Shown piece by piece: positions 1-11,500 of a DNA stretch of 64,000 nucleotides. The DNA comes from Hoplostethus atlanticus (lineage: Eukaryota > Chordata > Actinopteri > Trachichthyiformes > Trachichthyidae). Within the stretch, counting starts at the first letter, position 1, and each line of letters begins with the position of its first letter. The notes beneath the pieces were generated by a model. That model saw only the letters and a program-made list of their open reading frames with translations. It made no database searches and was not told the origin of the DNA. Both the position numbers and the translations under genes were made by a program. The stretch covers positions 9,995,501-10,059,500 of the forward strand of contig JAXDDX010000006.1 of assembly GCA_034670405.1 (NCBI GenBank), read 5' to 3'.

Positions 1-38
1 TCTCTGCGCCCAGCGTTTCCCCTCCGGCGTGAAGGAAC
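1..38 (-). CDS. Candidate partial exon at window edge, unidentified
   Basis: On the minus strand a splice-acceptor-like sequence ends at 39 (gacctggcag) and an open stretch follows to the window edge. If the exon at 698-791 is spliced to it, the phases agree: one base plus two bases make a Gly codon, then SFTPEGKRWAQR. I do not recognise the peptide. It is only 12 codons long, so the support is the acceptor and the phase match alone. It could be chance. Confidence 0.25.
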
Positions 39-284
39 CTGCCAGGTCAGTGATGAAGAGAAAGCAGACCAGGCGAAAACAGGACTCCCCTGTGTTTTAC
101 TGATACCACAGGTCTCCCATCACTCAACCTCCATGAAGACCACAGCTCAGCATTCCTGATCAAGAGGCCTTTTTCCATCTCAGGCCCGATGTCTTCACTG
201 TAAACTGTTGCCGTCAGAGTGTACTTTTATTTTGAAGGATCAGCTGACACCACTGTGCATCTCTCTCTCCCTGGGTTCCACATG

Positions 285-286
<2 letters not shown>

Positions 287-347
<61 letters not shown>
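287..347. repeat. (CT)n microsatellite
   Basis: About 30 uninterrupted CT dinucleotides. A plus-strand frame reading Ser-Leu repeats through it is an artefact of the repeat. Confidence 0.95.
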
Positions 348-351
<4 letters not shown>

Positions 352-587
352 ACAATGTCTGTCTCATGTCACTGCTGACTCCACTGAGTCAAAACACAAC
401 GGTCTGATATGGAAGTTCGCGACGCCTCTCCAACAACAACAGAACAAACGGTGCCACAACAACTTTTCATCTCTGTAGCAAGAAATATTATACTTCCTGT
501 TTCCCCATCTCACTTCGTGGTCCTCTTGAAATAAATCTGTGTGATCAATGTGGAACCAATTTATACCCGCAGGTCAGCCAGGTTTAC

Positions 588-629
<42 letters not shown>
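588..629. repeat. (AC)n microsatellite
   Basis: About 20 AC units. Shorter AC/CA runs follow near 1060-1080, 1163-1182 and 1218-1230. Confidence 0.95.
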
Positions 630-633
<4 letters not shown>

Positions 634-697
634 AGCATGCACACACACACACCTCCCATGTAGCCATGCTCTCTCACACAGCACCGGTCACTGTTAC

Positions 698-791
698 CTT
701 TATACTTCTCCCTGACGTTCTCGTACGCCTGCACATAGTCCTGCTCCTCTGGCAGCCGCTGGCCCGGGTCAAACATGGGCATGGACATGAC
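698..791 (-). CDS. Candidate internal exon, unidentified protein
   Basis: A minus-strand open stretch is bounded by an acceptor (ccggccag before 791) and a donor (AAAG|GTAACA at 698/697). It starts in phase 0 and ends in phase 1. It gives 31 codons containing VMSMPMFDPGQRLPEEQDYV and then QAYENVREKYK. The peptide is charged and soluble-looking, and unlike the low-complexity translations around it. I do not recognise the family. The plakin exon ending at 8567 leaves phase 1 while this exon starts in phase 0, so it cannot be the next exon of that gene without an undetected exon between them. It may belong to another gene. Confidence 0.4.
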
Positions 792-2009
792 CTGGCCGGT
801 ACCGGGTCAGGGTTAGGGTTAGGACGCCCCTCTTCTCTCTTCAAAGTCTCGGGATCCTTTCAACTTCCCCACGGGCGTTGTTTTTTAGCACCTTCTCTCT
901 TTGACTGCCGTCCACTCAGCTTGGGTAATAACCAGTGCCGACCACCTATCTGTCCCCTCCTTCTTCCTCACCCACACTCACTCAGAGTACTCCTTCCAAA
1001 GCAGTGGATTTCATTCCAGACCACCACCACCACCACTCCCCTCCTTTGCTTGAGAAATACCCACACACACACACACACACTCACACATCAGACCCTCCTC
1101 TTAAAGGCACAGAGGCTGACACACCACATGGATAGATACCAGAAGAGGCAGGGCAGTGCATCCCACACACACACACACACACTCACAGAGCGCAGGCCAG
1201 CTCCACCCCAGGCAGAGACACACACACATGGCTATCTCGACAAAAAAACAAATGACTGAGCTGCATGGGGTTATTTGAGTTCCTCTCTTCCTATTCACAG
1301 CTTTGGTGCTTCTCTTCAAAGTCACGTCATATTCCCAAAACTGAATGACGGCAGATTGTGAAGTCCGATGCCAGAGGAACCACACCTCTTCGACACAGGG
1401 AAATGGACCAGCAGTGGATCACAGTCTGCAAGTTTCATCACCTTACATTTAAGACTTTTTAAGACCTTCTTAACGCCAGTTAGAGTTAAATATAAGACCA
1501 TTTAAGGCCTTGAGTTTAGATCATGTAATTTAAGATGTTTTAAGGCTTTTTCAGGACCTGCAGAGTGTGAGAGGTAACGTCTATACATGAGTGTATTCTG
1601 CCAATATTGAAACATCAATTCACATAATACTGATTGTAAAGCAAAAGATGGCAAACGATTTACAATTTTGAAGAAAATCTACTTCCTGAATTGATTACAC
1701 ATGAAGCAAAAACTGACCCCCACAACCTGTGCACATAAAAGTGAATGAACTTCAGCGATCCTTCTTCTTCTAATCTCACGATATCCATCAAGTTTCACTT
1801 CCCTGCTCTCATTTCCCAACTGTGGGAACATTGAAGTGCAAAGAGAATCTGATTCAAACCATTTACCTTCAGACATTTAGCCGTTATCCAAAACAAGTGC
1901 AACAGTTAAATAAGCTTCAGTTCCTAGACTATCCATAAGGATCAGACCCATCGTGTCAAGACCAGTAAACAGACGCAGTATACTCATGGAAACCACCGAG
2001 CATCAAGGA
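792..2009. other. Non-coding stretch with short CA runs
   Basis: No exon is recognised. It holds several short CA/CAC tracts and AT-rich sequence with repeated 'taagac/ttttaaga' words near 1440-1550. Open frames here are short or run through CA repeats. Confidence 0.6.
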
Positions 2010-2190
2010 AGAAAGAAAGCACTTCATTGATCCCAGAGGGGGAATTCTTTCTTTCACACACCTCTGACTACATACAAACATATCACCCCACACACATGCA
2101 CATGCTGTGACTGTACACCCTCGAACCAGCACCCCTCCGGTGACGGGTCGGTCTCTCTAACCACTAGCCCAACCTGCCGCCCCGGTCACA
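2010..2190 (+). mobile_element. SINE/LINE-tail-like dispersed repeat
   Basis: It begins with the word cacttcattgatccc, which also occurs at about 40786. The 3' part, gaaccagcacccctccgg to ctaaccactagcccaacc, resembles the reverse complement of a tRNA-derived repeat of the form 'gggctagtggttagagagac'. That pattern is common in teleost short retroelements. Exact family and borders are not determined. Confidence 0.45.
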
Positions 2191-3146
2191 GCCGAAGCAG
2201 TGAGAGCGGAGAGCCAAGACATATTGCGACAACACTTGGATCTTCCCTGCAAGGAAACGGTGCTTGGAAGGGCCATCTGGAGTTATCTCCGACAGGAACG
2301 TTGAAAAAGATCAGAGGAAATGGTTTAGTGATGTCAACCGCTCAGAAGAGGAAACGATGGGATTTCGTTCCAAAACTAAATCCGCTTTGGAGTATTACTG
2401 GAGTATTACTTGCTGTTCTGCGTGTAAAGGGATTGACTGAGCTCAACTCTGACAGAGTAGGTATCGTTTTTCAACTTCATATGGAGTCTGCTGACTTGGA
2501 GAACAAATGGCAAAGACAGAAGACGTTAATCTTACTCAAGAGTGTGTGTGTGTGGACAGTATGGCGGTGGGCATGGGGTACATGTGTGGATATGTGCACG
2601 TGTGTTACCACTTAGTGAGGGGAATGTAAACATGCACATAATCAGTATCCTGACAGGCTTCATTCAGCCGACGACGATTTATTTTTTGCTCTCCTAAGAC
2701 ACTGAACTATTCAATTCTATTCTATTCTATTATAAACTCCTCAAACATGAAAAAATAGAAGGAAGGAAATTCAGTTTGTAACATCAACAATTGTTTACAG
2801 CATCATGCACAAGAGTGGGCAACAACACGTTCACGTTAACAGCATTCAGTTGGACTATCAGTGCAGTCTGGTGATGCCTCTGCACTCTCACTGTTACGAG
2901 CAACAGACTTTGGCAAATATCCTCACAACATTCTGCACACACATGTGTGTGTGTTATCGCTTTCTCATACCGCAGGGACGTTGTGTTTACACAGCTATCG
3001 GGAGAATGAGGAGAAATTCACCAGCATGAAACTGCAGTCAGGAAACTAATTGCAAAACTCCCATAAATAAATCCTTCGTCTCTGGAATGTAAAAAAATAT
3101 TTCAACACTGTGAGTCACTTGGAGCTCGGAGGCCCTGTGACCTAGT
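2191..3146. other. Stretch with no recognised gene
   Basis: AT-rich sequence with a TTCTA pentamer run near 2710-2735. The longest open frames (about 100 and 80 codons) show no recognisable domain and no splice-supported structure. Confidence 0.5.
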
Positions 3147-3740
3147 GCAGGGTTTCTCAACCGGTTACGACCTAGAAGTGGGTCGCAGGGCCTGAGGTAA
3201 TAGGAGTCAGCATCCATACCGTAGAATCTGATTAACACCAACGGTATCAAAGAGGTGGAGGTGACCCTGTCCACAATAATCCTCAAATATTTTCATATAA
3301 AAATCTTCTGGGCTTATCGTAACTGTCAGGACAGGAAAATATTTGAACAGCAAGGATACGATAAAAGGGTACGATAAAACCCCAATGTTTCACAGAGTAA
3401 GACCATTACATTCTAGTTTCAGGATATTACCAGACTAGACTATAAGATCTATAGAAAAAGAAGTTCATTAAATCTTTTTCTTTGCTATATTTGCTGTTCC
3501 AAGCACCCGGTAGTAGGTGGCTCTGTCTCAGGGGAAAAATCCTCTGGCACACAGGAAGTGATGCGTGTTACATTTCCGGCGGCGGCAGCAGCTTATTTGG
3601 AATAAACAGAAGAAGAACTGGGTAGTTAGCATGAGCAGCGATAGCCACCAGTGGCTGAACAGACAAAGAGAAGAGCGCCACCTACAGGAACTCAAACTCC
3701 ATCAACAGAAAATCCAAGGAGAAAGACGTCACAGTACTGG
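3147..3740 (+). mobile_element. Dispersed element, copy A (inverted relative to 15660-15985)
   Basis: The left edge reads gcagggtttctcaaccgg, like the 'cagtggttctcaa' ends of hAT-type teleost elements. The interior at 3490-3720 is clearly similar to the reverse complement of 15680-15860. Shared blocks include gttagcatgagcagcgatag and agagcgccacctacag, and both copies carry 'tttgctgttc..a.cacccgg' before them. No transposase frame is visible, so it looks non-autonomous. The family name is uncertain. Confidence 0.55.
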
Positions 3741-3777
3741 ACACGCTGTTTGATTGACAGGTGATCTCTGGGAAGAG

Positions 3778-4547
3778 CAGTGAGGAACACCACAGTGAGG
3801 AACACCACAGTGAGGAACACCACAGTGAAGAACACCACAGTGAGGAACACCACAGTGAGGAACACCACAGTAAAGAACACCACAGTGAGGAACACCACAG
3901 TGAAGAACACCACAGTGAGGAACACCACAGTGAGGAACACCACAGTGAAGAACACCACAGTGAAGAACACTACAGTGAGGAACACCACAGTGAGGAACAC
4001 CACAGTGAAGAACACCACAGTGAAGAACACTACAGTGAGGAACACCACAGTGAGGAACACCACAGTGAAGAACACCACAGTGAAGAACACTACAGTGAGG
4101 AACACCACAGTGAGGAACACCACAGTGAAGAACACCACAGTAAAGAACACCACAGTGAGGAACACCACAGTGAGGAACACCACAGTGAAGAACACCACAG
4201 TGAGGAACACTACAGTGAGGAACACTACAGTGAGGAACACCACAGTGAAGAACACCACAGTGAGGAACACCACAGTGAGGAACACCACAGTGAGGAACAC
4301 CACAGTGAAGAACACCACAGTGAGGAACACTACAGTGAAGAACACCACAGTGAGGAACACCACAGTGAGGAACACCACAGTGAAGAACACCACAGTGAAG
4401 AACACCACAGTGAGGAACACCACAGTGAGGAACACCACAGTGAAGAACACCACAGTGAGGAACACTACAGTGAAGAACACCACAGTGAAGAACACCACAG
4501 TGAGGAACACCACAGTGAAGAACACCACAGTGAGGAACACTACAGTA
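3778..4547. repeat. 15-bp minisatellite, about 51 copies
   Basis: Tandem units of AACACCACAGTGAGG with only a few variable positions: GAGG/GAAG, CAC/TAC, and GTGA/GTAA in two units. The unit length is a multiple of three and has no stop in several frames. Long spurious frames therefore run through it on both strands: EEHHS and RNTTV repeats on plus, FLTVV and VPHCG repeats on minus. None has splice or start context suggesting a gene. The array begins about 40 bp after the end of the dispersed element at 3147-3740. Confidence 0.95.
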
Positions 4548-7500
4548 ACGAGCGCTGAGCACCAGAGATGTCGGCGAGGTCAAATAAATGTTGTTTCTCA
4601 TGATGAAAAAATTGTTTAGTATCTTGCTTTACTATGTATTACAATGTGTTGCAGCTTCATGGACAAGCTCTCTCTCTCTCTCTCTCCCCCCTCCATCCCT
4701 CCCTCCCTGTATGGGTGTGAAAACCGGCCCCCGGATGGTGTCACTCAGAGAGAAAGTCTCACTTTTGTGTCTCTTTGTTCACCCGTCTGGCCCGTCTCCC
4801 CCGTGGCTGACTGACTGCCAGCCAGGCCTCCCATGGTTCAGTCGCTCATCTGGGTTCTCTTTTAAAACGACACAACAAGGAAGGAGGATCAAACAACACG
4901 TTTAAGGAAGGATACGACCTCCCCCTCACTATTCACTGATTGTTCCTGTGTATCCTCTCACTTGTGTTTTATAACACCTTTCTTGGGTTAGCGGGTTAGC
5001 AGGTTAGCAGTCTGAGTACTAGTTAGAAGACACATGCTGGCATATCATCGTTTCTGCTCTGACCATAGAATTAGCTCAGCATGTTAAAACTATGCACACA
5101 TATAGAATGTAGTTCTATATCAAACTTAAATCTGTATATTTTTCCGGAATATGAAATCAAATCAATAATGCTTCATGACTGCAAACTGAGTATAGGATCA
5201 GGAACCTAACTAACTTCCTCTGAAAGCTGAACTGAAAAAGGTGCACATGCAAGCTCCAATTACACTTTATCTTTGGATGCTGACCTCTAGTGTACAGTAT
5301 GGGTATTGCACAAACTCGTCTGTCGGTTGATGGTTGATTGAGTTGCATTATAAAGGTGAAAAGTATTCCAAAGTCTGTAAGCCACTTCTCATTTTACTTC
5401 TCATTTTACTGCACTGCTAACACTGAGACATTCACTGGAAACACAGAGGCAATCATGACTCTGACACAACTCCTGGGAAATGACAGGAATAAAAGCTTTG
5501 GGGGGCAGGGAGGGAATATCTCAGGTCACCGCAGAGCTTCTGTGCCCAGCAGCACGTCTGCACTCTGCTACGTTCCTCCTAGGAAATATTTCAAACTTTA
5601 AATCAATAACTGAGCAGACTTCAGAACAGTCTGACAAAAAGTCCCATGATGAAGAAGTCCTAAATAATTTATCTGACTTTCTAACATGCAAAGCAATGTT
5701 AACACAACTAAAAACTTATTCCACCATATATTATATATGAAAATAACGTTTGACACGTCAGCACAGTTACATTCATGTTTTAAGCATATAGCTTTTAGCA
5801 ATAAGTGCAGCAGTAAAATACGTTTCAATTCCTAAATCACAACATTACAAACAACATTAGTGAGTACAAGGTCCAAAACCACAGCAGCATGACAATTTCA
5901 AACAAATGTTCTTATCAGGTATGACAGCAAAGTGCTACGACATGCAAGCCGGGGAGAACAGCTAGAAACACCTCTTAAAAAATAGCAATAGTATTAAGAA
6001 GACGAGAGCATTTAAGAGTAAAGCAGTTTTCTGATCTCATCCTGCTTGATGAAGTAAAACACCCCTCAGCAACGTCTCTGGCTGCCACAGTAACACTGCA
6101 CAGCAACAGTAATTTCATATCTCTCACTAGGAGCAAGAGAGTAACAATATAATATTAGAAAATAAATCACAGAAACCCCAACAAATAGAACGAAGCTTCA
6201 CTTTCAGTTGGATCAGACCAAAACCAACTTCTATATTTATGACAGAATGGAACAGAAAGTCTGGTTTAGAAGTGTCACAGTCATATTAACTATACCGGCA
6301 CTCTGCCAACAGACTTCACCATGAGACAGGTGATAACCTGCACAGCTGCATCTGAGTTGTTACCCAATCGTAACCTACGGAGGAAAGTGGGCCGCTGAAG
6401 ACATATCCATTTCTCCGAGAGCGTACGCCTCAAATGCCAGGCATAAGAAGAACGGGCAAGATGGAGGACAGCGCAGAGCCCCGCAGGCTTATGTAACAAG
6501 ACGGAGTGCAGCCCTTAAAACGCCTGGCAGGCCAAGATGGTGAAGGGTAAGACTCCCGACTTGAGGATGCAAGGTGGGGACGCAAGTTAGGCCTGCACAA
6601 TATTATCATGGTCTGCATGGGGAGGGCTGTGCCAGACCGTCTGTCCAGTCCGTAGTCAGTCAACAAGATAATAGAGATGCATCAGATGGATGAGGACAAT
6701 CAGAAATATCCCTTAGAGAGTACGTACCCTCTTTGGCCTAGACTACCGGAGGGCAAGAGGAACCATGGGAGTGTCGGAGGTGAGGGGGGAGACTAGCTAC
6801 GTTCACATGTGAGGAGAATCCTATTCTGAACCTGGTTCCTGAAGTATCCTGGGTTGGGTCAGTGCATGTAAATGTTATACTGTAACAGAACAACCCGGTT
6901 AAGATGCCTGGCTCACCCCCACGTTCAACAGATGACTGTATCATATAGACGTCTTACTCCTCTCAATTTTGGTTTTTCACCGTGTGCAAACTCAGACTCG
7001 CACAGCATTATGGGTACATTTTGATGTCTACAAAATAAATAAATGGTGGCGAGCAGTAACTACTATAGCTTTTACTACAGGGATCGCCGTTTCTCTCCGC
7101 TGGGTGAGAAGTAACCTCAGTCAAACAGCTTTTCATCCCGTCTTGCTGGAGAACAGTGGACAGGAATATTCTGTTACCAGGTTTCTTTCCGACAATGGGG
7201 ATACGGGTTCATGAAAGGTTCATGTAAACAGCTTAACCTGAATAAGACTCCATGCATGCCACTGTGGAAGAGGACTGTGAGGACCCGCCTACCCAGAACT
7301 GACGAACCAATGAGGTGACTAGATTTGGTTTGGTCTCTTTACACAGAGATGCAATTTTCAGGTTTTCTGGACATAAAAATCCCACTAATTTCTAATGGGA
7401 GTTTTCTTGTTTTGCTCTGTGTCAACATGTATTACAGTTAGTGGATGAACTACTCAGAATCACAGTTATCTGGTGTGTTAACAAACAACACTGTCATGTT

Positions 7501-8430
7501 TTTGAGTGTCAGCCAACACTGCCCAACGTGTCTGCAGCCTGATAACAAATAGTCCCGTCTCCATTTGAGTTCAAGCTGCAGCTCCGCCCTTGGTCTGTCT
7601 GTCACAGGGCTCATGAATCAGACCAGGGCTGTTATGGCAGCAGTCCAAGGAGACACTATTAAAGCAGCCGTCCTTATCTAGAGGACTGGTTCTGACTCTG
7701 ACCCTGGCATGCTACTCATGTTTAGACGCGCTAGTCATGACAATAGCTACAGTCAGGAGAAATCAGAGGGTGAAACCAGCAGTAATCCATACCCACATAA
7801 AGCCATCAAGCGATCAAAGCCGGCTGTACTGCATCCGAATGGGTTTCCACTACTTCTATCAAACTGCAGCCCCGTGAACCATCTCTACTCCAGTGCTGGG
7901 AGACACACAATCCTGGGGGTTATAGTGTGTGAGCAGAGACAATACCCGGTCACACAACCCTGCTGCAGTCTCAGCACCCCACCCCACCGGATCAATATCC
8001 CTGAAGAACAAGGGAGCGGGGAGGAAAAAAGGTTGTTGTTGCCGCCCGTGGTCCGAAGAGACGGTCTGAACTGTACTCGGCAGGAAGTGCTGAGGCAGCG
8101 AGTCATGTCACCGGCAGTCAGACGGGTTACCATGGGAGGAGATGGAGGCAAGGATAGAGACACACTGCCAGGCTCCATTGTAATGAGACTTGTTAGTGAC
8201 TTAGTGACCTAATGCACAATTACTGTATACATTGGCCATTTTGAATGCCACAATATGAAGGCATAGCATCTCATGATGTGCCGTTAGTAGAAAGTCTTCA
8301 GTGATCAGCCAATCATACTGTTAATAAATCGGCAGTAGGAATCGGCCCCAGGAAACCTGATTGGTGCATCCCTACCAGTGACTCACACGTTCAACCCTGT
8401 AACATTTAGATAGTCACTAAGACGTCTGAG
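4548..8430. other. Non-coding region, probable intergenic or plakin intron
   Basis: No exon recognised. It contains a short CT run near 4669-4686, AT-rich sequence at 5000-6250, and a unique-looking GC-moderate block at 6290-7250 with short paired words such as 'catgtaaatg' (6866) and 'catgtaaacagc' (7221). Those words suggest a decayed transposon, but I cannot define its ends. Frames up to 167 codons at 7709-8212 have no recognisable motif. Confidence 0.5.
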
Positions 8431-8431
8431 C

Positions 8432-8469
8432 TGGGCTTCTGCATGAATGCTCACTCTGGATTTTGGCAC
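8432..8469 (+). repeat. 38-bp dispersed repeat, copy 1
   Basis: Matches 29558-29595 at 34 of 38 positions in the same orientation, beginning tgggcttctg and ending tggcac. It lies about 100 bp downstream, in gene sense, of a plakin exon. Too short to assign to a family. Confidence 0.7.
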
Positions 8470-8566
8470 GAAGGACTGCAACATCAAATCCTGTGTTTTG
8501 GTGAAATGCTTCCGTTCTGAGCCGAGCCCTTCATCCACCTAAACACTTCCACCTCCACCTTCCTAC

Positions 8567-11500
8567 CTGCAATGCGGATGACGGCCCTCTCCGCCGGGTC
8601 CAGCACGTCTCCGGAGGCCGACTTGGAGCGTTTGATGCGATGGTGTTTGGGCAGGTTCCAGGGCAGCGTGTCTCCCAGGCATGGAGGGCAGCTCATCGAA
8701 CTCAGGTCGCTGGAGCTCTCCTCCGACGCAGCCCGGACCAGAGGCCTCCTCTTGGGCTTCAGCTCCTCCATAGTCTGGATGGACCCAGGGAACAGGAAAG
8801 GACAAACATGGAGTTATAGAACCACTCAACCACAGGACGGGAAAGGAAGGACAGGACAGGACAGGACAGGACAGGACAGGACAAAACAGAACAGGACAGG
8901 ACAGGACAGGACAGGACAGGACAGGACAGGACAAAACAGGACAGGACAGGACAGGACAGGACAGGACAGGACAGGACAGGACAGGACAGGAAAAAACAGG
9001 ACAGGACAGGACAGGACAGGACAGGAAAGAACAGGACAGGACAGGACAGGACAGGACAGGACAGGACAGGAAAGAACAGGACAGGACAGGACAGGACAGG
9101 AAAGAACAGGACAGGACAGGACAGGACAGGACAGGACAGGGCAGGACAGGACAGGAAAGAACAGGACAGGACAGGGCAGGACAGGACAGGACAGGACAGG
9201 AAAAAACAGGACAGGACAGGACAGGACAGGAAAGAACAGGACAGGACAGGACAGGACAGGACAGGAAAAAACAGGACAGGACAGGACAGGACAGGACAGG
9301 AAAAAACAGGACAGGACAGGACAGGTGTCTCTGCTACAGATGTAATGCTGCTGCCATATATTAGTAAGGCAGACAGATCAAATATAGGTATTTCATTTGG
9401 AAGAGTATCATTCTAAAACGCTATATTGTCCATTTGTATGAAAAATGATCGTCACTTTTTGGCTGAAAAATCTTCTCTGCAGCAGCTGATTTTCTCACCT
9501 TCACCAGACTATCTATATTTAGATGGCTGTGCAGTAGCCGGGGTAGGGAGGGTAAAAGCCCGGCGCTGCAGCACAGTGCTCAAGCCGTTTGAAGGATTAT
9601 TATTTTTCTCCAAAAGCCTGGAGCGCCGTCTCTTTCAGAGAGCTGCCGTGAGGTTCAGGACAGGTGTTGCTGATGTTCTACGTCACCGTGCCACTGTGTA
9701 CGCTCCGAGCCTCCCTTTTCAGCTGAGTCACCATCCAGCACACAGGCTGCTCTCCACAGGGGCGCTGGCTGCACCGCTACAGCCTCTCTGATTGGCCGAG
9801 AGCAGACAGGACCGTGGACCCAGGGGTATCGATGCGTACAGTGCATTAGCTAGAGTTCCCACGCTGGCTATGATATCACCAGAGCTTATATCTGGCTCTT
9901 TCGCTTGTTACTGCCACGACTGCAGTGCTGCATCGCGTGGTGCAATGAGATACAAGCTACTGTAATGTAAATAGTGGCCTGCTTCTTTTTTTTTATTAAA
10001 GCTTTATTGAATTGGGCGGATCAATTCAGGACAAATTCATGTTTAGAGTGACAGCGTCTATTCACTCAAGTGTCTCCAACTTTTCTTCAGTTATCAGTTT
10101 GATATCAGTTCATCATCCCATGCATTACCACACTAACAATATGACCCATCTCAATGAAAACACCGATCACCACTCCACTGGACTCTAGGATTCAGTGCTC
10201 CTTATACTATAAACAAAGGGAATAATACAACGCTAAATGAATATTTTTTTAGAGCTACATCACTGTAAGGGAATCACATTCAAAATAAAAAGGCCAAGCC
10301 ACAGTGGGAGCAGAGAGAGACGACAACATTCCCTCAAGGTACAGTTGTTACTGAACGTTATCACTGGCCTATGACTCCTTGTTGTCCCTTGTTCCTGTAG
10401 TCGGCGTTTTGTGAATCAATCCTGTACATGCACTGGTTATAGCAGTGATCAGCAGTTACATGCACCTACGGCGTCCAAGGCAACCACTGCCTTTGACAAA
10501 TCACCTCTGTCGTCACAGGTCTAAATCAGGCCCATTACTATTCAGAGTGGCATTGCTTTCTTGTATGGCCTGCATCCAAACAAGCTGAAAGCATCAGGGT
10601 AGGCTGTAGAGTTACCAAGCAACCCCGAGGAGCATTGGAGAGCATGCTGCTGAGACTCTCAGGACTTCAAACACATGGAGAAAAAAAAAAAAAAAAAAAA
10701 AGTAAGTAAGTAGTGTGCTGGTATGAATCACACAGACAGCTGAGAGATGGAGGCTGGTCTCTGGTGACAAGTGATGGACTTCCTTAGGACTGGATCTGTT
10801 GTTCCACAGCTGTTTTCAGATCAGCTGTCAAGACAAGTCGTTTTGGGTCTTTAAAACACACACATCCAAACAAAACATATTTTAAAGCTGTCATCAGCAG
10901 AAATCACCTCGGCCCCTTTAACCTCGAGCTAAGCTGATAGGTGCACCTGCTGTTTGACAGGTGCGTTCATAGTACATGATGAGTGTAATGTAAGGTGATA
11001 ATAATAACGCAATCATCCTCACTGCGCTGTCACGCCACATTATTTCTAACCCGCCGGTCTGAAGAGCAACAACATCCGCCTCGTTGATGCGGCAAAACTG
11101 ACACATAAAATAATTGTGCACCCCGGTTTTACTCACGTCAAAAAAAAAGGAAAATCCCGGGACTAACGTTTTTGAATCCCCGGTAAACAGTCGTAAAATC
11201 CCGTCTTCTGTCACCGACAATGTCCGCGGACTCGTCCCACTCAGATCCCGTTGAAACTTAGCGAGGCATCCGCCGCAGCGTCCCGCAGTACGTCGGGCTG
11301 ACCTGGACCGAGGCGGGCTCGAGCGCAAGCCGTGATGGGAGAGGAATCTGCTCTCTCTGCGACTGTCCGCACGCACACCTTCCCGTTACAATCCGGTGGT
11401 AAACGGCAGGCGGGCGGGCAGGCACGCATCGGGATGAAGATGAGAGGAGAGATCTGATTGCGAGGTTGCATGTGAAAGCTGAGCTCGGATCAGATTTGCT

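Noticed and set aside
809-822. Two telomere-like TTAGGG units (gggttagggttagg)
   Set aside because: Only two units; far too short to call an interstitial telomere.
3778-4547. CRISPR-like array
   Set aside because: Units are contiguous with no unique spacers, and the genome is eukaryotic.
3692-4619. Four overlapping frames of 265-290 codons
   Set aside because: All run through the 15-bp tandem repeat; no start, splice or domain support.
7709-8212. 167-codon plus frame
   Set aside because: No recognisable domain or splice context; probably chance in non-coding DNA.
8563-9345. 257-codon plus frame and 123-codon minus frame
   Set aside because: Products of the ACAGG array; the true coding in this interval is the minus-strand plakin exon in a different frame.
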